64,000 nt of DNA from Candidatus Gastranaerophilales bacterium. Its GTDB lineage: Bacteria > Cyanobacteriota > Vampirovibrionia > Gastranaerophilales > Gastranaerophilaceae. The translations under genes and the position numbers were made by a program. Shown piece after piece: positions 26,708 to 35,733 of the stretch. The notes beneath the pieces were generated by a model. The model had not been told where the DNA came from and did not search any database. It worked only from the letters and a program-made list of their open reading frames with translations. How positions within the stretch are numbered: position 1 is the stretch's first letter; every line of letters begins with the position of its first letter. The stretch spans positions 62,001 through 126,000 of the forward strand of contig CALUSL010000002.1 of NCBI GenBank assembly GCA_944323425.1, read 5' to 3'.

Positions 26708-29101
26708 TTATATTTCTTTTTGTAAAGTTCCTTGTGCAGCTGCGCAAAAGATATCATCGAGGTTCTCGACACATAATCTCTGTCTATAAGTGTGGATTTT
26801 TTCCAATTCCGTCTCAAGTTCGTCATAAAATTCACTCTCCTTAATTTTATGCATTTCTACAGGGTTTACAAATTCTATCTTTAATAAATCTCTGCCAAGT
26901 TCCTCAGCCCTTATCATATTAAGACCGGTAAACATATCTATACAAAGCCTTACTAAATCATCCGAAAGACCTGAAGCAGCCTCCAAATCTATCAAATTTA
27001 GTTCTCCGTTTTTATTATTAGCAGCATATTTTAACATTCCGGAAAGTGTTCGAACCACATTATCTACAGTGTATTGTTTATTATCATAATTCATAAAATG
27101 TAAAACTTTTGCTCCTGTATTTTTTATTATCAGCTTAGTCAACTCTTCATTCGCAGGATAATCAAAAAACATAATCTGATTACAGCGTGTCAGATTTTTT
27201 CTGGAGCATATTTTTTCATAAATAGTCTTATATGGTTTTAGAAACTCTTTTATTGATTTATCTTCAACAAATATTTCGGTCGAAAGTTTTGTTGTCTCAA
27301 GATATGAACAAATCTGAGAAAAAATATTAGTCTTTTTTCTGTGGTCATATATTTTTAATGCACCCGACTTCTGCAAATTCAAATAATCTGACTTTATATC
27401 CTGAATATCGAGTTGTACAGTAGTTATACCGTTAAATACATTTATTTTCGGATAAAATATTGCGCTGAATTCCTTATTCAAAGGAATATTCAAATCGCTA
27501 TGATTCCAATAAACACATTCAAAAGTCTTTTTATTCGTAGTTTCGCAATATATTTTCAAATGATTATTGTTTGAGCCTATTGTTCTATACTGGGTTAGTA
27601 TTAGATTTTTCATTACAAAAACAGGATTAGGATTTTCCGCCCCGAAAGGTTCAAGCCGCTGTATTGACTTGACCATATCCAAATCTATATCATCCAGCTC
27701 CATATCCACATCAATTGTATATTCAGGTTTTTCACCTTCAAGCATAATATTGATAGTATCGTTTAAAGCCTGCTTTACGGACTCAAAGCTGTGTTTTTGA
27801 GGGTCAAAAGCAAGTCCAGCTGCCTGAGAATGACCACCAAAACCTTCAAATAAATCAGAATTTTGTGCAAGAACTTCATGTAAATGTACGCCTGAAACAC
27901 TTCTTGCCGAACATCTGATAAAACCTGTATTTTCATCTTTGGTCATAAGAAATACAGGTTTGCAGAATTCTTCCACAAGTTTGGATGCAACAATACCTAT
28001 TATACCTATATGCCAGTCTTCTTTATATAAAACCACTGCCGGAGCATCGGAACGTGCTTCAGGCATATGCATTGCTTCGGAAAATATATTATCAGAAAGT
28101 TCCTGCCTTATTTTATTGTAGTTATTTAACGCAGTACAGCATAATTCTATTTCAGTTTTATCGTCAGATATCAGAAGTTTTATAGCTTCGTCTACAGTTG
28201 CCAGACGACCGGCAGCATTGATTCTTGGAGCAATACCAAAGGCTATTGTTTCAGATGTAACACCATTTTCGGCACTATACCCTGCTGTTTCCAAAAGCCT
28301 TTTCAGTCCATAATGCTTACCTTTTGAAACCAGGTTTAATCCAGAAACAACAAGCGTCCTGTTTTCAAGAAGGAGAGGAACAACATCTGCAACCGTTCCA
28401 ACGGCAACAAACGGCAACAACTCATCAACAAACTCTCTTTTTTCATACAAATCCAGCAGAGCACAGGCAACTTTAAACGCAACCCCAACCCCTGCCAGCA
28501 TATTCAAACTTTCTATTTCTTCTGAGCTCAAATCTTTATCAAGGGCATTCATCGCTTTAGGATTTATAATCGCATATGCAGCAGGAAGCTCAGCAGGTGC
28601 TTCGTGATGGTCAGTTATAATAACATCAACCTTAAAACCGTTTGCAAAATTCACCTGAGCCACATCAGATATACCGCAATCAACAGTGATTATAAGTTTT
28701 GCCTTATTTTTTGATATCAGTTTAACAAGTGCCTTTGTGTTCATCCCGTGATTTTCATATTCACGGCTTGGAATATAATATTCAACATCAGCACCGAGAT
28801 AGTTTAATGTTTTATAGAGCAAAGAAGTTGATGTAACGCCATCAGCATCAAAATCTCCGTACACAACAATTTTTTCACCGTTATCAATAGCAGTTTTTAT
28901 ACGCTCTATAGCTTTTTTCATATCAGAAAAAGCATACGGGGATGCAATCGGAGCATCCAGGGGATTAAGAAAATCCCGAATCTTTTTGACAGTATTTAAG
29001 CCTCTTTGCATAAAGAGGTTTTCAAGAAGTTCATCTCCAACAAAGTCAGAGATTTCTTTAGGGATTGGCAATTTATCTTTGATTTTCCAAACTTTTTGCA
29101 T
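26708..29101 (-). CDS. recJ: Single-stranded-DNA-specific 5'-3' exonuclease RecJ
   Basis: RecJ degrades 5' single strands in RecF-pathway recombination and mismatch repair. The DHH phosphoesterase core carries VVYGDFDADGVTST, TVDCGISD, IITDHHEAP and NPKAM. The DHHA1 part has GGHSQAAGLAF, and an OB-fold follows (about 460-560). The 797 residues exceed the usual 560-580. The extra C-terminal domain of about 220 residues (from about 575) is like the extensions of some Firmicutes and cyanobacterial RecJ, and its role is unknown. Confidence 0.93.
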   Translation of the reverse strand: MQKVWKIKDKLPIPKEISDFVGDELLENLFMQRGLNTVKKIRDFLNPLDAPIASPYAFSDMKKAIERIKTAIDNGEKIVVYGDFDADGVTSTSLLYKTLNYLGADVEYYIPSREYENHGMNTKALVKLISKNKAKLIITVDCGISDVAQVNFANGFKVDVIITDHHEAPAELPAAYAIINPKAMNALDKDLSSEEIESLNMLAGVGVAFKVACALLDLYEKREFVDELLPFVAVGTVADVVPLLLENRTLVVSGLNLVSKGKHYGLKRLLETAGYSAENGVTSETIAFGIAPRINAAGRLATVDEAIKLLISDDKTEIELCCTALNNYNKIRQELSDNIFSEAMHMPEARSDAPAVVLYKEDWHIGIIGIVASKLVEEFCKPVFLMTKDENTGFIRCSARSVSGVHLHEVLAQNSDLFEGFGGHSQAAGLAFDPQKHSFESVKQALNDTINIMLEGEKPEYTIDVDMELDDIDLDMVKSIQRLEPFGAENPNPVFVMKNLILTQYRTIGSNNNHLKIYCETTNKKTFECVYWNHSDLNIPLNKEFSAIFYPKINVFNGITTVQLDIQDIKSDYLNLQKSGALKIYDHRKKTNIFSQICSYLETTKLSTEIFVEDKSIKEFLKPYKTIYEKICSRKNLTRCNQIMFFDYPANEELTKLIIKNTGAKVLHFMNYDNKQYTVDNVVRTLSGMLKYAANNKNGELNLIDLEAASGLSDDLVRLCIDMFTGLNMIRAEELGRDLLKIEFVNPVEMHKIKESEFYDELETELEKIHTYRQRLCVENLDDIFCAAAQGTLQKEI

Positions 29102-29149
29102 ATTATTTCTAATCCGGTACTATATCTGACGCCGGCTCTCTTGAAATTT

Positions 29150-29231
29150 TGCGTTCGCTAAAAACATGGTTTCCGCTCGCAAGTGGTGTTCACTTTGTTC
29201 AGCCCCGCCGGATTTCGCTCAACTCCGCCGG
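29150..29231. repeat. GC-rich degenerate tandem repeat of about 20 bp
   Basis: Two 20-bp units lie head to tail at 29192-29211 and 29212-29231, agreeing at about 14 of 20 bases and both ending CCGCCGG. Looser copies with TTCGCT or CGCTCG cores extend left to about 29150. The stretch is far richer in G+C than its flanks. It lies in the 178-bp gap between recJ and the gene at 29279, with no gene in it. Confidence 0.5.
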
Positions 29232-29278
29232 CATCAGCTTACCTTTTCAAATGACATTTAATTACTTTTGAAGTAGGT

Positions 29279-29659
29279 TTAGTTTTCTTCGTCATCTTTT
29301 TCGTCAGCATCTTCTTTTATTTTGTCGACAACGATTTTTGCCATTTCTTTTGCGACAGACTTTTGGACAACAACCGGACTGTTCTCAAGCATATTTATTG
29401 CAGTTCTGACTGTTGCATCAATATCATACCATCTGCCGTTTCCTCTTTCCACATTTCCGTCTTCTACAGCAGCAATAATATCTTCAACGCCCGAATAAGC
29501 ATGCTCGGAAATATTATGTTCAATAATAATTTTTATCAGATTCAATGCAATTTTAATCTGAGTTTCATCATCAGAATCCTCGAGTGTTTTCATTGAACGT
29601 GCAAGGATAGGGTCCTTGTCATACCAACGTCTGTAATTCTGGCTGTATTCTTCTTTCAT
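29279..29659 (-). CDS. Protein of unknown function with two repeated RWYD units
   Basis: The 126-residue protein is mostly helical and acidic at its C-terminus (EDADEKDDEEN). Two units align: YRRWYDKDPILARSMKTLED (from residue 9) and NGRWYDIDATVRTAINMLEN (from about 74). Each is followed by a helix ending in KII or KIV. An internal duplication is therefore clear, but I do not recognise the family. GGAGG precedes the ATG. It lies 21 bp downstream of fixX on the same strand and may be in its operon. Confidence 0.65.
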   Translation of the reverse strand: MKEEYSQNYRRWYDKDPILARSMKTLEDSDDETQIKIALNLIKIIIEHNISEHAYSGVEDIIAAVEDGNVERGNGRWYDIDATVRTAINMLENSPVVVQKSVAKEMAKIVVDKIKEDADEKDDEEN

Positions 29660-29679
29660 GCTGTCCTCCGGATTTACTT

Positions 29680-29970
29680 CTAACTATTTTTATAAACAAC
29701 ACCTTTACCGCTTCTGGGATATTTCCAGCTTATATGCCTGCAAGCAATTCTACATGCTCCACACTCCAGACATTTTTCATAACTTACAGTCATCTTTCTT
29801 TCACTTTCACTGTAGTTATATACATTAGCCGGACATATTATTGTACAAATCTTTTCAATACATTGCAAGCATTTTGATTCATCCGGCACAAGATGGTTTT
29901 CCGAATCGGTTTTATATTTAAGTTTGAACAATTTATCATCTAAGTTTTCGGGTATTTTATCGCTCATCAT
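29680..29970 (-). CDS. fixX: FixX-like ferredoxin partner of FixC
   Basis: The 96-residue protein has a ferredoxin fold. The N-terminal cluster has CLQCIEKICTIICP, and the second has CLECGACRIACRH. FixX-type proteins carry a [4Fe-4S] centre passing electrons between FixC and quinone or low-potential acceptors. The last Cys group is complete. The first is CX2CX4CX3C, partly altered from the classic CX2CX2CX3C, as usual in FixX. Its ATG overlaps the fixC stop by 4 bp. Confidence 0.85.
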   Translation of the reverse strand: MMSDKIPENLDDKLFKLKYKTDSENHLVPDESKCLQCIEKICTIICPANVYNYSESERKMTVSYEKCLECGACRIACRHISWKYPRSGKGVVYKNS

Positions 29971-31268
29971 CTCAAAACTCCAAATACCAATTTTATAGCA
30001 CTAATACCGTCCTTAAACAATTCAGCAAGGCTCCGGTTTTTGAAGAAGTCTTTAGTAAACTTAACAAATTTTCCGCGTTTTTCAATACCATCAGCTTTCG
30101 TAAATATATTAAAAAATTCACAAACTTTTTGCGGATAATACCCGAGAAAAGAAGATGTTCTTTTCGATAGAATATCTATCACGCTTCTGTAAGTTTTTAA
30201 ATCTTTTAAAATAAAACTATTTTCAAGTTTCTTCCTGTATAAACAAAGCATATTAGATGAAAAATCACCCTTTTCAAAAGCCTCAAGAGCCGTTTCACCG
30301 GCAAATTTACCGCTAATCATCGCCATGTTTGTTCCTTCAAAATGAACATTGTTAACGAGCATAGCAGCATCTCCAACGACCATCGCACCGTCTGTATATA
30401 ATTTAGGCATTGCATTATAACCGCCCTCTGGAATCAAATGAGCAGAATACTCAATAAGCTCTCCCCCTTCAATTAACGCGGCAACTGAAGGATGAGCTTT
30501 TAGTTGTTCTAAAAGTTCATATGGTCTGATTTTTTTAGCTTTTAAATCTTCAAGGCAGGCACCTATTCCAAGAGAAATTGAATTTTTGTTTGTATAAATA
30601 AAACCTAAAGCAAGCATGCCGGACAAAGCGCCTCCAACAAGTTCACATGCCGCGCCTTCCTCAGAATTCAAACCAAAACGTTGATTAATAATTTCTTCCG
30701 GCAGTTTAATAACTTCTTTTACCCCAAGCGCTGTTTGTTTAGGCTTAATTTCCTCGCGCAGCCCTATTTGCTGAGCAAGCAGTGAATTTACTCCATCTGC
30801 AATAATTACAACATCTGCAAAATATTCTTCCAAATCCGTTTTTATTCCGACAACTTTACCATCGTTCACAATAAGCTTATTAACAAGAGTATCGGGTACA
30901 AAATAAACACCCTCACGAATTGCCTGTTCTACACACCATTTATCCCATTTTGAACGTATTGCAACAAATGCATTTTTCTTTTCCTTATGGTTTTTATATG
31001 TGATAGTCGTACTTTGTTCTTCGTCCAAAAGCATGTAACTATGGTATGAAACATAACGCTCAATTGGAGCAGACTGTTCATAATCCGGAAAAATCTCCTC
31101 AGCAGCATGCCCGTATATTACACCGCCATACATATTTTTTGAGCCGGCAAAGCTACCGCGTTCAACAAGTATAACCTTTTTGCCGCCTCTCGCGACAGTA
31201 ACAGCCGCACTAACACCAGCCGGTCCTGCACCTATAACTATAACATCCGTCTTGTTTTCGCTGACCAT
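29967..31268 (-). CDS. fixC: FixC-like flavoprotein (electron-transfer-flavoprotein:quinone oxidoreductase family)
   Basis: FixC is an FAD enzyme that accepts electrons from the FixAB flavoprotein in electron bifurcation or ETF oxidation. VIVIGAGPAGVSAAVTVARGG is the dinucleotide-binding site, with GVIYGHAAEEIFPD, IIADGVNS and VVGDAAMLVNNVHFEGTNMA as FAD contacts. The 433-residue length fits FixC rather than the longer eukaryotic ETF-QO. It is coupled to fixX by ATGA. FixA and FixB are not in the window. Confidence 0.88.
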   Translation of the reverse strand: MVSENKTDVIVIGAGPAGVSAAVTVARGGKKVILVERGSFAGSKNMYGGVIYGHAAEEIFPDYEQSAPIERYVSYHSYMLLDEEQSTTITYKNHKEKKNAFVAIRSKWDKWCVEQAIREGVYFVPDTLVNKLIVNDGKVVGIKTDLEEYFADVVIIADGVNSLLAQQIGLREEIKPKQTALGVKEVIKLPEEIINQRFGLNSEEGAACELVGGALSGMLALGFIYTNKNSISLGIGACLEDLKAKKIRPYELLEQLKAHPSVAALIEGGELIEYSAHLIPEGGYNAMPKLYTDGAMVVGDAAMLVNNVHFEGTNMAMISGKFAGETALEAFEKGDFSSNMLCLYRKKLENSFILKDLKTYRSVIDILSKRTSSFLGYYPQKVCEFFNIFTKADGIEKRGKFVKFTKDFFKNRSLAELFKDGISAIKLVFGVLR

Positions 31269-31348
31269 CAGTTTTTCTCTAATCTACTATCCTCAAAATC
31301 AATTATACTATTAATTTTGATTTTTCTGCAATAAACAAATGAACTAAT

Positions 31349-31380
31349 AAAAAAAGACCTCCAAATTTATTTTGAAGGTC
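31349..31380 (-). terminator. Rho-independent terminator of efp-accB
   Basis: On the minus strand GACCTTCAAAA pairs with TTTGGAGGTC, with one mismatch and a short AT loop, followed by TTTTTTTATT. It separates accB from fixC. Confidence 0.85.
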
Positions 31381-31422
31381 CATGCTTTAGTATACTACTA
31401 CTATTATTTTATTGTAATTATA

Positions 31423-31869
31423 TTATTCCACAAACATTAAAATTTGTCCATATTCTACTGCTTGTCCATCCTCAACACAGATTTTCGTAACTTTTCCCGA
31501 AACTTCTGATTCAATTTCGTTCATCAGTTTCATTGCTTCAATGATACATACAACCTGCCCTGCTGAAACAGTAGAGCCAACATTAACAAAAGGCTTAGCT
31601 CCCGGTGATGGTGCAGAATAGTATGTTCCGACCATCGGAGAAGTAATAGGAGTACCTTTTGGTGCTTCTTCTTTTTGTTCAGCCTTTTCTTCAGGCTGAG
31701 ACTGTACAACAGGAGCAGATGCGACAACAGGTGCTGCAGCAACCTGAACCTGTGCTTTTTCTCTTTTTATTATAATAGCCTTTTCCGAATCTTCTAAAGT
31801 TATTTCACTCAAATCATTATCAGCAACAACTTTAGCAAGTTGTTCAATATAATCTATTTCAAATTTCAT
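31423..31869 (-). CDS. accB: Biotin carboxyl carrier protein of acetyl-CoA carboxylase
   Basis: AccB carries biotin between the carboxylase and carboxyltransferase halves of acetyl-CoA carboxylase in fatty-acid synthesis. The 148-residue protein has an N-terminal helical region, an Ala/Pro/Gln-rich linker (about 42-75), and a biotinyl domain. The domain ends in [10 protein letters not shown], with Lys114 the attachment site, and [15 protein letters not shown] also matches. It lies 25 bp after efp, an order I know from cyanobacteria. AccC is not in the window. Confidence 0.96.
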   Translation of the reverse strand: MKFEIDYIEQLAKVVADNDLSEITLEDSEKAIIIKREKAQVQVAAAPVVASAPVVQSQPEEKAEQKEEAPKGTPITSPMVGTYYSAPSPGAKPFVNVGSTVSAGQVVCIIEAMKLMNEIESEVSGKVTKICVEDGQAVEYGQILMFVE

Positions 31870-31894
31870 AATAGTTCCTTCTATTCACAAAGAG

Positions 31895-32452
31895 TTATAC
31901 TCTATCAAGATACTCATTTGTTCTTGTATCAACTCTTATTCTGTCGCCGTTAGAGATAAAGAACGGAACATTAACAACTGCACCTGTTTCCAGTTTTGCA
32001 GGTTTTGTACCGCCCTGAGCAGTATTGCCCTTTTCAGCCGGAGGTGTATCAACAACTTCAAGTTCAACATGATTTGGAATATCAAGACCGATAATCTTAC
32101 CCTGATACATAAGAATAGAAACATTCATGTTTTCTTTAAGATACTTAACACCATCGCCTATCTGAGCTTCTGTAACAGACATTTGCTCATAATTTTCAGT
32201 ATCCATCATAACGAAGTCAGCACCTTCTTTATAAAGATACTGCATATCTCTTTTATCCAATGTAGCTTTCGCAACTTTTTCACCGGCTCTGAAAGTTTTT
32301 TCTACTACGTTTCCGGTTTCAACGTTTTTGAGCTTTGTACGAACAAAAGCTGCACCTTTACCGGGTTTTACGTGTAAAAATTCAACAACAGACCAGAGTC
32401 CGTTATCTAGTTCAATTGTTAAACCGGTTCTTAAATCATTTACTGAAATCAT
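31895..32452 (-). CDS. efp: Translation elongation factor P
   Basis: EF-P relieves ribosome stalling at polyproline. The 185-residue protein has three domains. [15 protein letters not shown] holds the conserved loop, with Lys32 at the modified position. The C-terminus [24 protein letters not shown] is the family signature. It is transcribed with accB. AAGGAAC precedes the ATG. Confidence 0.97.
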   Translation of the reverse strand: MISVNDLRTGLTIELDNGLWSVVEFLHVKPGKGAAFVRTKLKNVETGNVVEKTFRAGEKVAKATLDKRDMQYLYKEGADFVMMDTENYEQMSVTEAQIGDGVKYLKENMNVSILMYQGKIIGLDIPNHVELEVVDTPPAEKGNTAQGGTKPAKLETGAVVNVPFFISNGDRIRVDTRTNEYLDRV

Positions 32453-32587
32453 TAACTGTTCCTTTATTTAACTGTTTTTTTGAATTTTAACATAAAAATA
32501 AAATCTTGAAAATTATTAAAAATTTTTATTTAACATTTATTATATATGATAAAATTTTATATATAGGAAATTAAAGAGGATGTGTAT

Positions 32588-33334
32588 ATGAAAATAGCAA
32601 TAATATCTGACATTCACGGAAATATGCAGGCACTTGATGCTGTGCTGGATAATATTAAAGAAGAAAATTGCGAAAAAATATTTTGTCTCGGAGATCTGGC
32701 AATGGCTGGCCCCGAACCGTCAAAAATGATTGAACGCATACAAAAACTTATACACGAAACTGATTTTACTCTTATTCAGGGAAATACAGACGAAATGATT
32801 GCTGGCTGTGACAATCAAATGCTTCACATGCTAAGAGAAAACAATCCTGTCATGGCGAATGCTCTGGAAGCAGATGTTCTTGAAGTTTCAGAGTCACAAA
32901 AAAACTTTTTAAGAGATTTGCCAAAAACAAAAGAACTTACCGTTGATGGAGTAAAAATATTGCTTGTACATGGTTCTCCCCGCAAAAACAACGAAAATAT
33001 ATTTCCTGATTTAAAACTGGAAGAAGTAGAAGAGATGATAAAAGGTACAGACGCAAATATTATATTCTGCGGACACACACATGTACCCTGCGGATATCAA
33101 ACAAATACAAACCAGACAGTTGTAAATGTAGGAAGTGTCGGCAGACCATTTTCTGAAAAGCCTAAATCTTGTTACGCCATTTTAGAAACCCAAAATGGCT
33201 CATTCACTATAAAACACAATCTGGTAGACTATGATGTAAAAACGGCATCTGAAATTCTATCCAAAAGAGGTTTTGAGGGATGTGAAAAACTTGCGTCAAT
33301 GCTCCTGCACGCAACCTCACGCTATCCGCAATAA
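32588..33334 (+). CDS. Calcineurin-like metallophosphoesterase (YfcE/MJ0936-like)
   Basis: KIAIISDIHGNMQALDAVL, FCLGDLAMAGP, IQGNTDEM, LLVHGSPR and FCGHTHVPCG give the five metal-binding blocks of class III phosphodiesterases. At 248 residues it contains little beyond the catalytic domain. Two nearby starts exist; the ATG at 32588 lies 7 nt after AGAGGA and is preferred over GTG at 32582. The physiological substrate is unknown. It heads a plus-strand group with rimI and bioY. Confidence 0.85.
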   Translation: MKIAIISDIHGNMQALDAVLDNIKEENCEKIFCLGDLAMAGPEPSKMIERIQKLIHETDFTLIQGNTDEMIAGCDNQMLHMLRENNPVMANALEADVLEVSESQKNFLRDLPKTKELTVDGVKILLVHGSPRKNNENIFPDLKLEEVEEMIKGTDANIIFCGHTHVPCGYQTNTNQTVVNVGSVGRPFSEKPKSCYAILETQNGSFTIKHNLVDYDVKTASEILSKRGFEGCEKLASMLLHATSRYPQ

Positions 33335-33371
33335 AATTGAGTTTTCGAAAAGTATTTGATAAGATTGATGA

Positions 33372-33899
33372 ATGAATAAAATAATTATCAGAAATATGCA
33401 AAAATCTGACGTAGAAGAAGTTGTGAAACTTGAAGAATTGTCCTACGGAAAACATCACTGGTCAAAAGAATCATTTTTTAATGAACTGGAGAATGACCTT
33501 TCTTATTATTATTGTGCTTTTGATGAAAATGAAATGCTGATGGGATATTGCGGATGCTGGCATATTTTTGATGAAGCACACATAACAACTCTCTCCGTTC
33601 GCCCCGAATGCAGAAGGAAAAAAGTAGCACAGGCATTGTTAATAAAAATGTTCGAAGACTGCTACAAAGAAAAAATTAAATATATTACGCTGGAAGTTAG
33701 AGAAAGTAATATTCCGGCTATTTCTTTATATGAAAAAAACGGATTCATCTCAATCGGAGAACGAAAAGGATACTATCAAGACAATAACGAGAATGCGCTT
33801 ATAATGTTTACTGAAAATATATGGTATCAAAAATTCAGCTTGTTATATAATCAAAATAGAGAAGAGCTGTCACAAAAAGCAGAGGTTTTATATGGATAA
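33372..33899 (+). CDS. rimI: GNAT acetyltransferase, RimI-like
   Basis: The 175-residue GNAT fold has ITTLSVRPECRRKKVAQALL, the acetyl-CoA pyrophosphate loop (R-x-x-x-x-G/A variant). It also has ITLEVRESNIPAISLYEKNGF and a tail GERKGYYQDNNENALIM, a typical RimI pattern. RimI acetylates the N-terminal alanine of ribosomal protein S18. The extra 25 residues after the family end are unusual. Substrate assignment rests on similarity only. Its stop overlaps bioY by 8 bp. Confidence 0.78.
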   Translation: MNKIIIRNMQKSDVEEVVKLEELSYGKHHWSKESFFNELENDLSYYYCAFDENEMLMGYCGCWHIFDEAHITTLSVRPECRRKKVAQALLIKMFEDCYKEKIKYITLEVRESNIPAISLYEKNGFISIGERKGYYQDNNENALIMFTENIWYQKFSLLYNQNREELSQKAEVLYG

Positions 33900-34551
33900 A
33901 CCCAAACGATTGAAAGAACAATTGGATGAGTTTGATGCTGCGAATAAAAAAGTAAAATTTACGTTCGGAACTCTGGTCGTAACAGGCTGGTGTGTATTTC
34001 TTATAATTATTGCAACATTTACCCAGATTGACTTTTCACATTATATGCCAGGCACACTCGATCCGATGAAAGGTTCTTTACTAACGATAAAACATTATTC
34101 ATATATACCTCAAATACCGGTTATATTATTTATTGCGGCATTAATAGGAAAACGTTTCGGTATTGCATCAGTAATTATATATATTCTGCTCGGGCTTACG
34201 GTTTTTCCAATATTTGCTCTCGGCGGAGGTATAACGTATTTGTTCCAATACAGTTTTGGATACATAATTGCATACATACCCGCCATTTTTGTCACATCAT
34301 TCATTCTGCAAAATCAATTTACATACGGAAGAATAGCAAAAGCTACATTATTCGGAGTCTTAACGATACATATAATCGGCATATTTTATCTCGTTTTGAT
34401 GGCAATTATTTACAAAGACCCGTTTTCAAATGTTCTCGGATGGATATCTATGCAAAGCGGAGTAAAAATAATATATGATTATATCTTTGGCTTTCTTGCC
34501 ATTCTTCTGGCAAAACCTGTCAGATATATTCTCTGGGTTTCAATGGCATAA
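33892..34551 (+). CDS. bioY: Biotin transporter substrate-binding subunit BioY
   Basis: BioY is the membrane S component of energy-coupling-factor biotin uptake. The 219-residue protein has about six helices. YIPQIPVILFIAALIGKRFG, LTVFPIFALGGGITYLFQYSFGY and IIAYIPAIFV match the family. An additional soluble N-terminal lead (about 25 residues) is present. EcfA and EcfT are not in the window; BioY can work with shared modules or alone in some bacteria. The ATG overlaps rimI (ATGGATAA). Confidence 0.85.
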   Translation: MDKPKRLKEQLDEFDAANKKVKFTFGTLVVTGWCVFLIIIATFTQIDFSHYMPGTLDPMKGSLLTIKHYSYIPQIPVILFIAALIGKRFGIASVIIYILLGLTVFPIFALGGGITYLFQYSFGYIIAYIPAIFVTSFILQNQFTYGRIAKATLFGVLTIHIIGIFYLVLMAIIYKDPFSNVLGWISMQSGVKIIYDYIFGFLAILLAKPVRYILWVSMA

Positions 34552-34552
34552 A

Positions 34553-34583
34553 AAAAAGAACCATTATCAGGTTCTTTTTTTTT
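34553..34583. terminator. Bidirectional Rho-independent terminator
   Basis: AAAAAGAACC and GGTTCTTTTT form a perfect stem around a 7-nt loop, with a long T-run on the plus strand and an A-run before it. It lies between the convergent bioY and the gene at 34605. Confidence 0.9.
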
Positions 34584-34604
34584 ATAAAACTTTGACTAAT
34601 TAAA

Positions 34605-35210
34605 TTATTGCATTGAATAATTTTGTTCATATTCAGGATTTTGTTCGGTATATTGTTCATTAGCCGAGTTATAAGAAGTTGTTGAATCAGTTGATTTAAG
34701 TTTTTCAAGATACAACTGACCATTCTTTACTATCTGATGAAGCTGGGTTAAATCATTTTCAATATTGTTCAGAATTTGTTCAGCATAATTTTCAGCGCCC
34801 TCTTTTGTTCTGATTGCTTCATCTTCTGCCTTAATCTTAATATTTCTGGCTTCTTCTATTGTTCTTTCACGAAGCTCCTGACATTCAGCCAGAACCTGCT
34901 CTTTAATTTTTTCAGCCTCCTGATGAACCTGACTCAATAATTCCGACTCAGAAAGAATTCTTTCAGCTTCGTTTCTGGCATCCATAATAATACGTTCTGC
35001 ACGCTGCTGAGCTTCTATTTGAATTTCTTCGCGTCTTCTCAATAGTGACTCAGCCTCTTTGATATCTTCGGGTATAGACGCATCAATTCTGTCCAGAATA
35101 CCTTCCATATCAGAACTCTTTATAGTAACGAATCCGGGGATAATATGCCAGCCTTTGTCTAATAAAAAATTAGCCCTACCTAAAAGTTCTTTAATTCTAA
35201 GCTGTGTCAT
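34605..35210 (-). CDS. Coiled-coil protein (DivIVA/ATP-synthase-b-like) linked to coaD
   Basis: The 201-residue soluble protein starts MTQLRIKELLGRANFLLDKG. It has a continuous charged coiled coil (about 50-165) with alternating Glu/Arg/Ala, such as AQQRAERIIMDARNEAERIL. It ends in a Gln/Tyr/Asn-rich tail. Similar coiled-coil proteins are found beside coaD in other bacteria (recollection, not tested). No enzyme motif is present, and a scaffold or division-related role is only a guess. It lies 40 bp after coaD in the same orientation. Confidence 0.6.
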   Translation of the reverse strand: MTQLRIKELLGRANFLLDKGWHIIPGFVTIKSSDMEGILDRIDASIPEDIKEAESLLRRREEIQIEAQQRAERIIMDARNEAERILSESELLSQVHQEAEKIKEQVLAECQELRERTIEEARNIKIKAEDEAIRTKEGAENYAEQILNNIENDLTQLHQIVKNGQLYLEKLKSTDSTTSYNSANEQYTEQNPEYEQNYSMQ

Positions 35211-35250
35211 CTCTAATTTACCTTTCTTATAATCTTAATAAATATCTTTT

Positions 35251-35733
35251 TTAGTTAACCGCCGATGCTTTCTTAAAATAATCTGCAACACAGGGAGGTA
35301 CAAATTTCGAAATATCTCCGCCCCATTTTGCTATTTCTTTAACAGTACTTGAGGAAATAAAATTGTATTTCGGTTTTGTTATCAAAAATACCGTAGTTAT
35401 TTCAGGAGCAAGAGCATTATTTGTTTGAGAAAGCTGCATTTCATATTCAAAATCAGATACTGCCCGAAGTCCTCTAATCAATACTTCACAGCCCTTCTGT
35501 CTCGCATAATCAATAGTTAGTCCGTCAAAACTGTCAACTTCAACATTATTATATTCAGCAACGGACTCTTTTATTAATTTCACTCTGTCTTCAGTAGGCA
35601 AAAAGCCGTGCTTTGAGTCATTTTGTAAAACGGCAATAATAACCTTATCGAACATTTTCGATGCTTTATCCAAAACATCAAGATGTCCTTTTGTTATCGG
35701 GTCAAAACTTCCGGGGTATATTGCTGTTTTCAT
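35251..35733 (-). CDS. coaD: Phosphopantetheine adenylyltransferase CoaD
   Basis: CoaD makes dephospho-CoA from 4'-phosphopantetheine and ATP. IYPGSFDPITKGHLDVLDKA carries the T/HxGH nucleotide-binding motif, with LIRGLRAVSDFEYEMQL and the C-terminal ISSSTVKEIA. The 160-residue length is standard. It heads a minus-strand unit with the coiled-coil gene. Its leader has AAGGAC about 10 nt before the ATG. Confidence 0.96.
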   Translation of the reverse strand: MKTAIYPGSFDPITKGHLDVLDKASKMFDKVIIAVLQNDSKHGFLPTEDRVKLIKESVAEYNNVEVDSFDGLTIDYARQKGCEVLIRGLRAVSDFEYEMQLSQTNNALAPEITTVFLITKPKYNFISSSTVKEIAKWGGDISKFVPPCVADYFKKASAVN

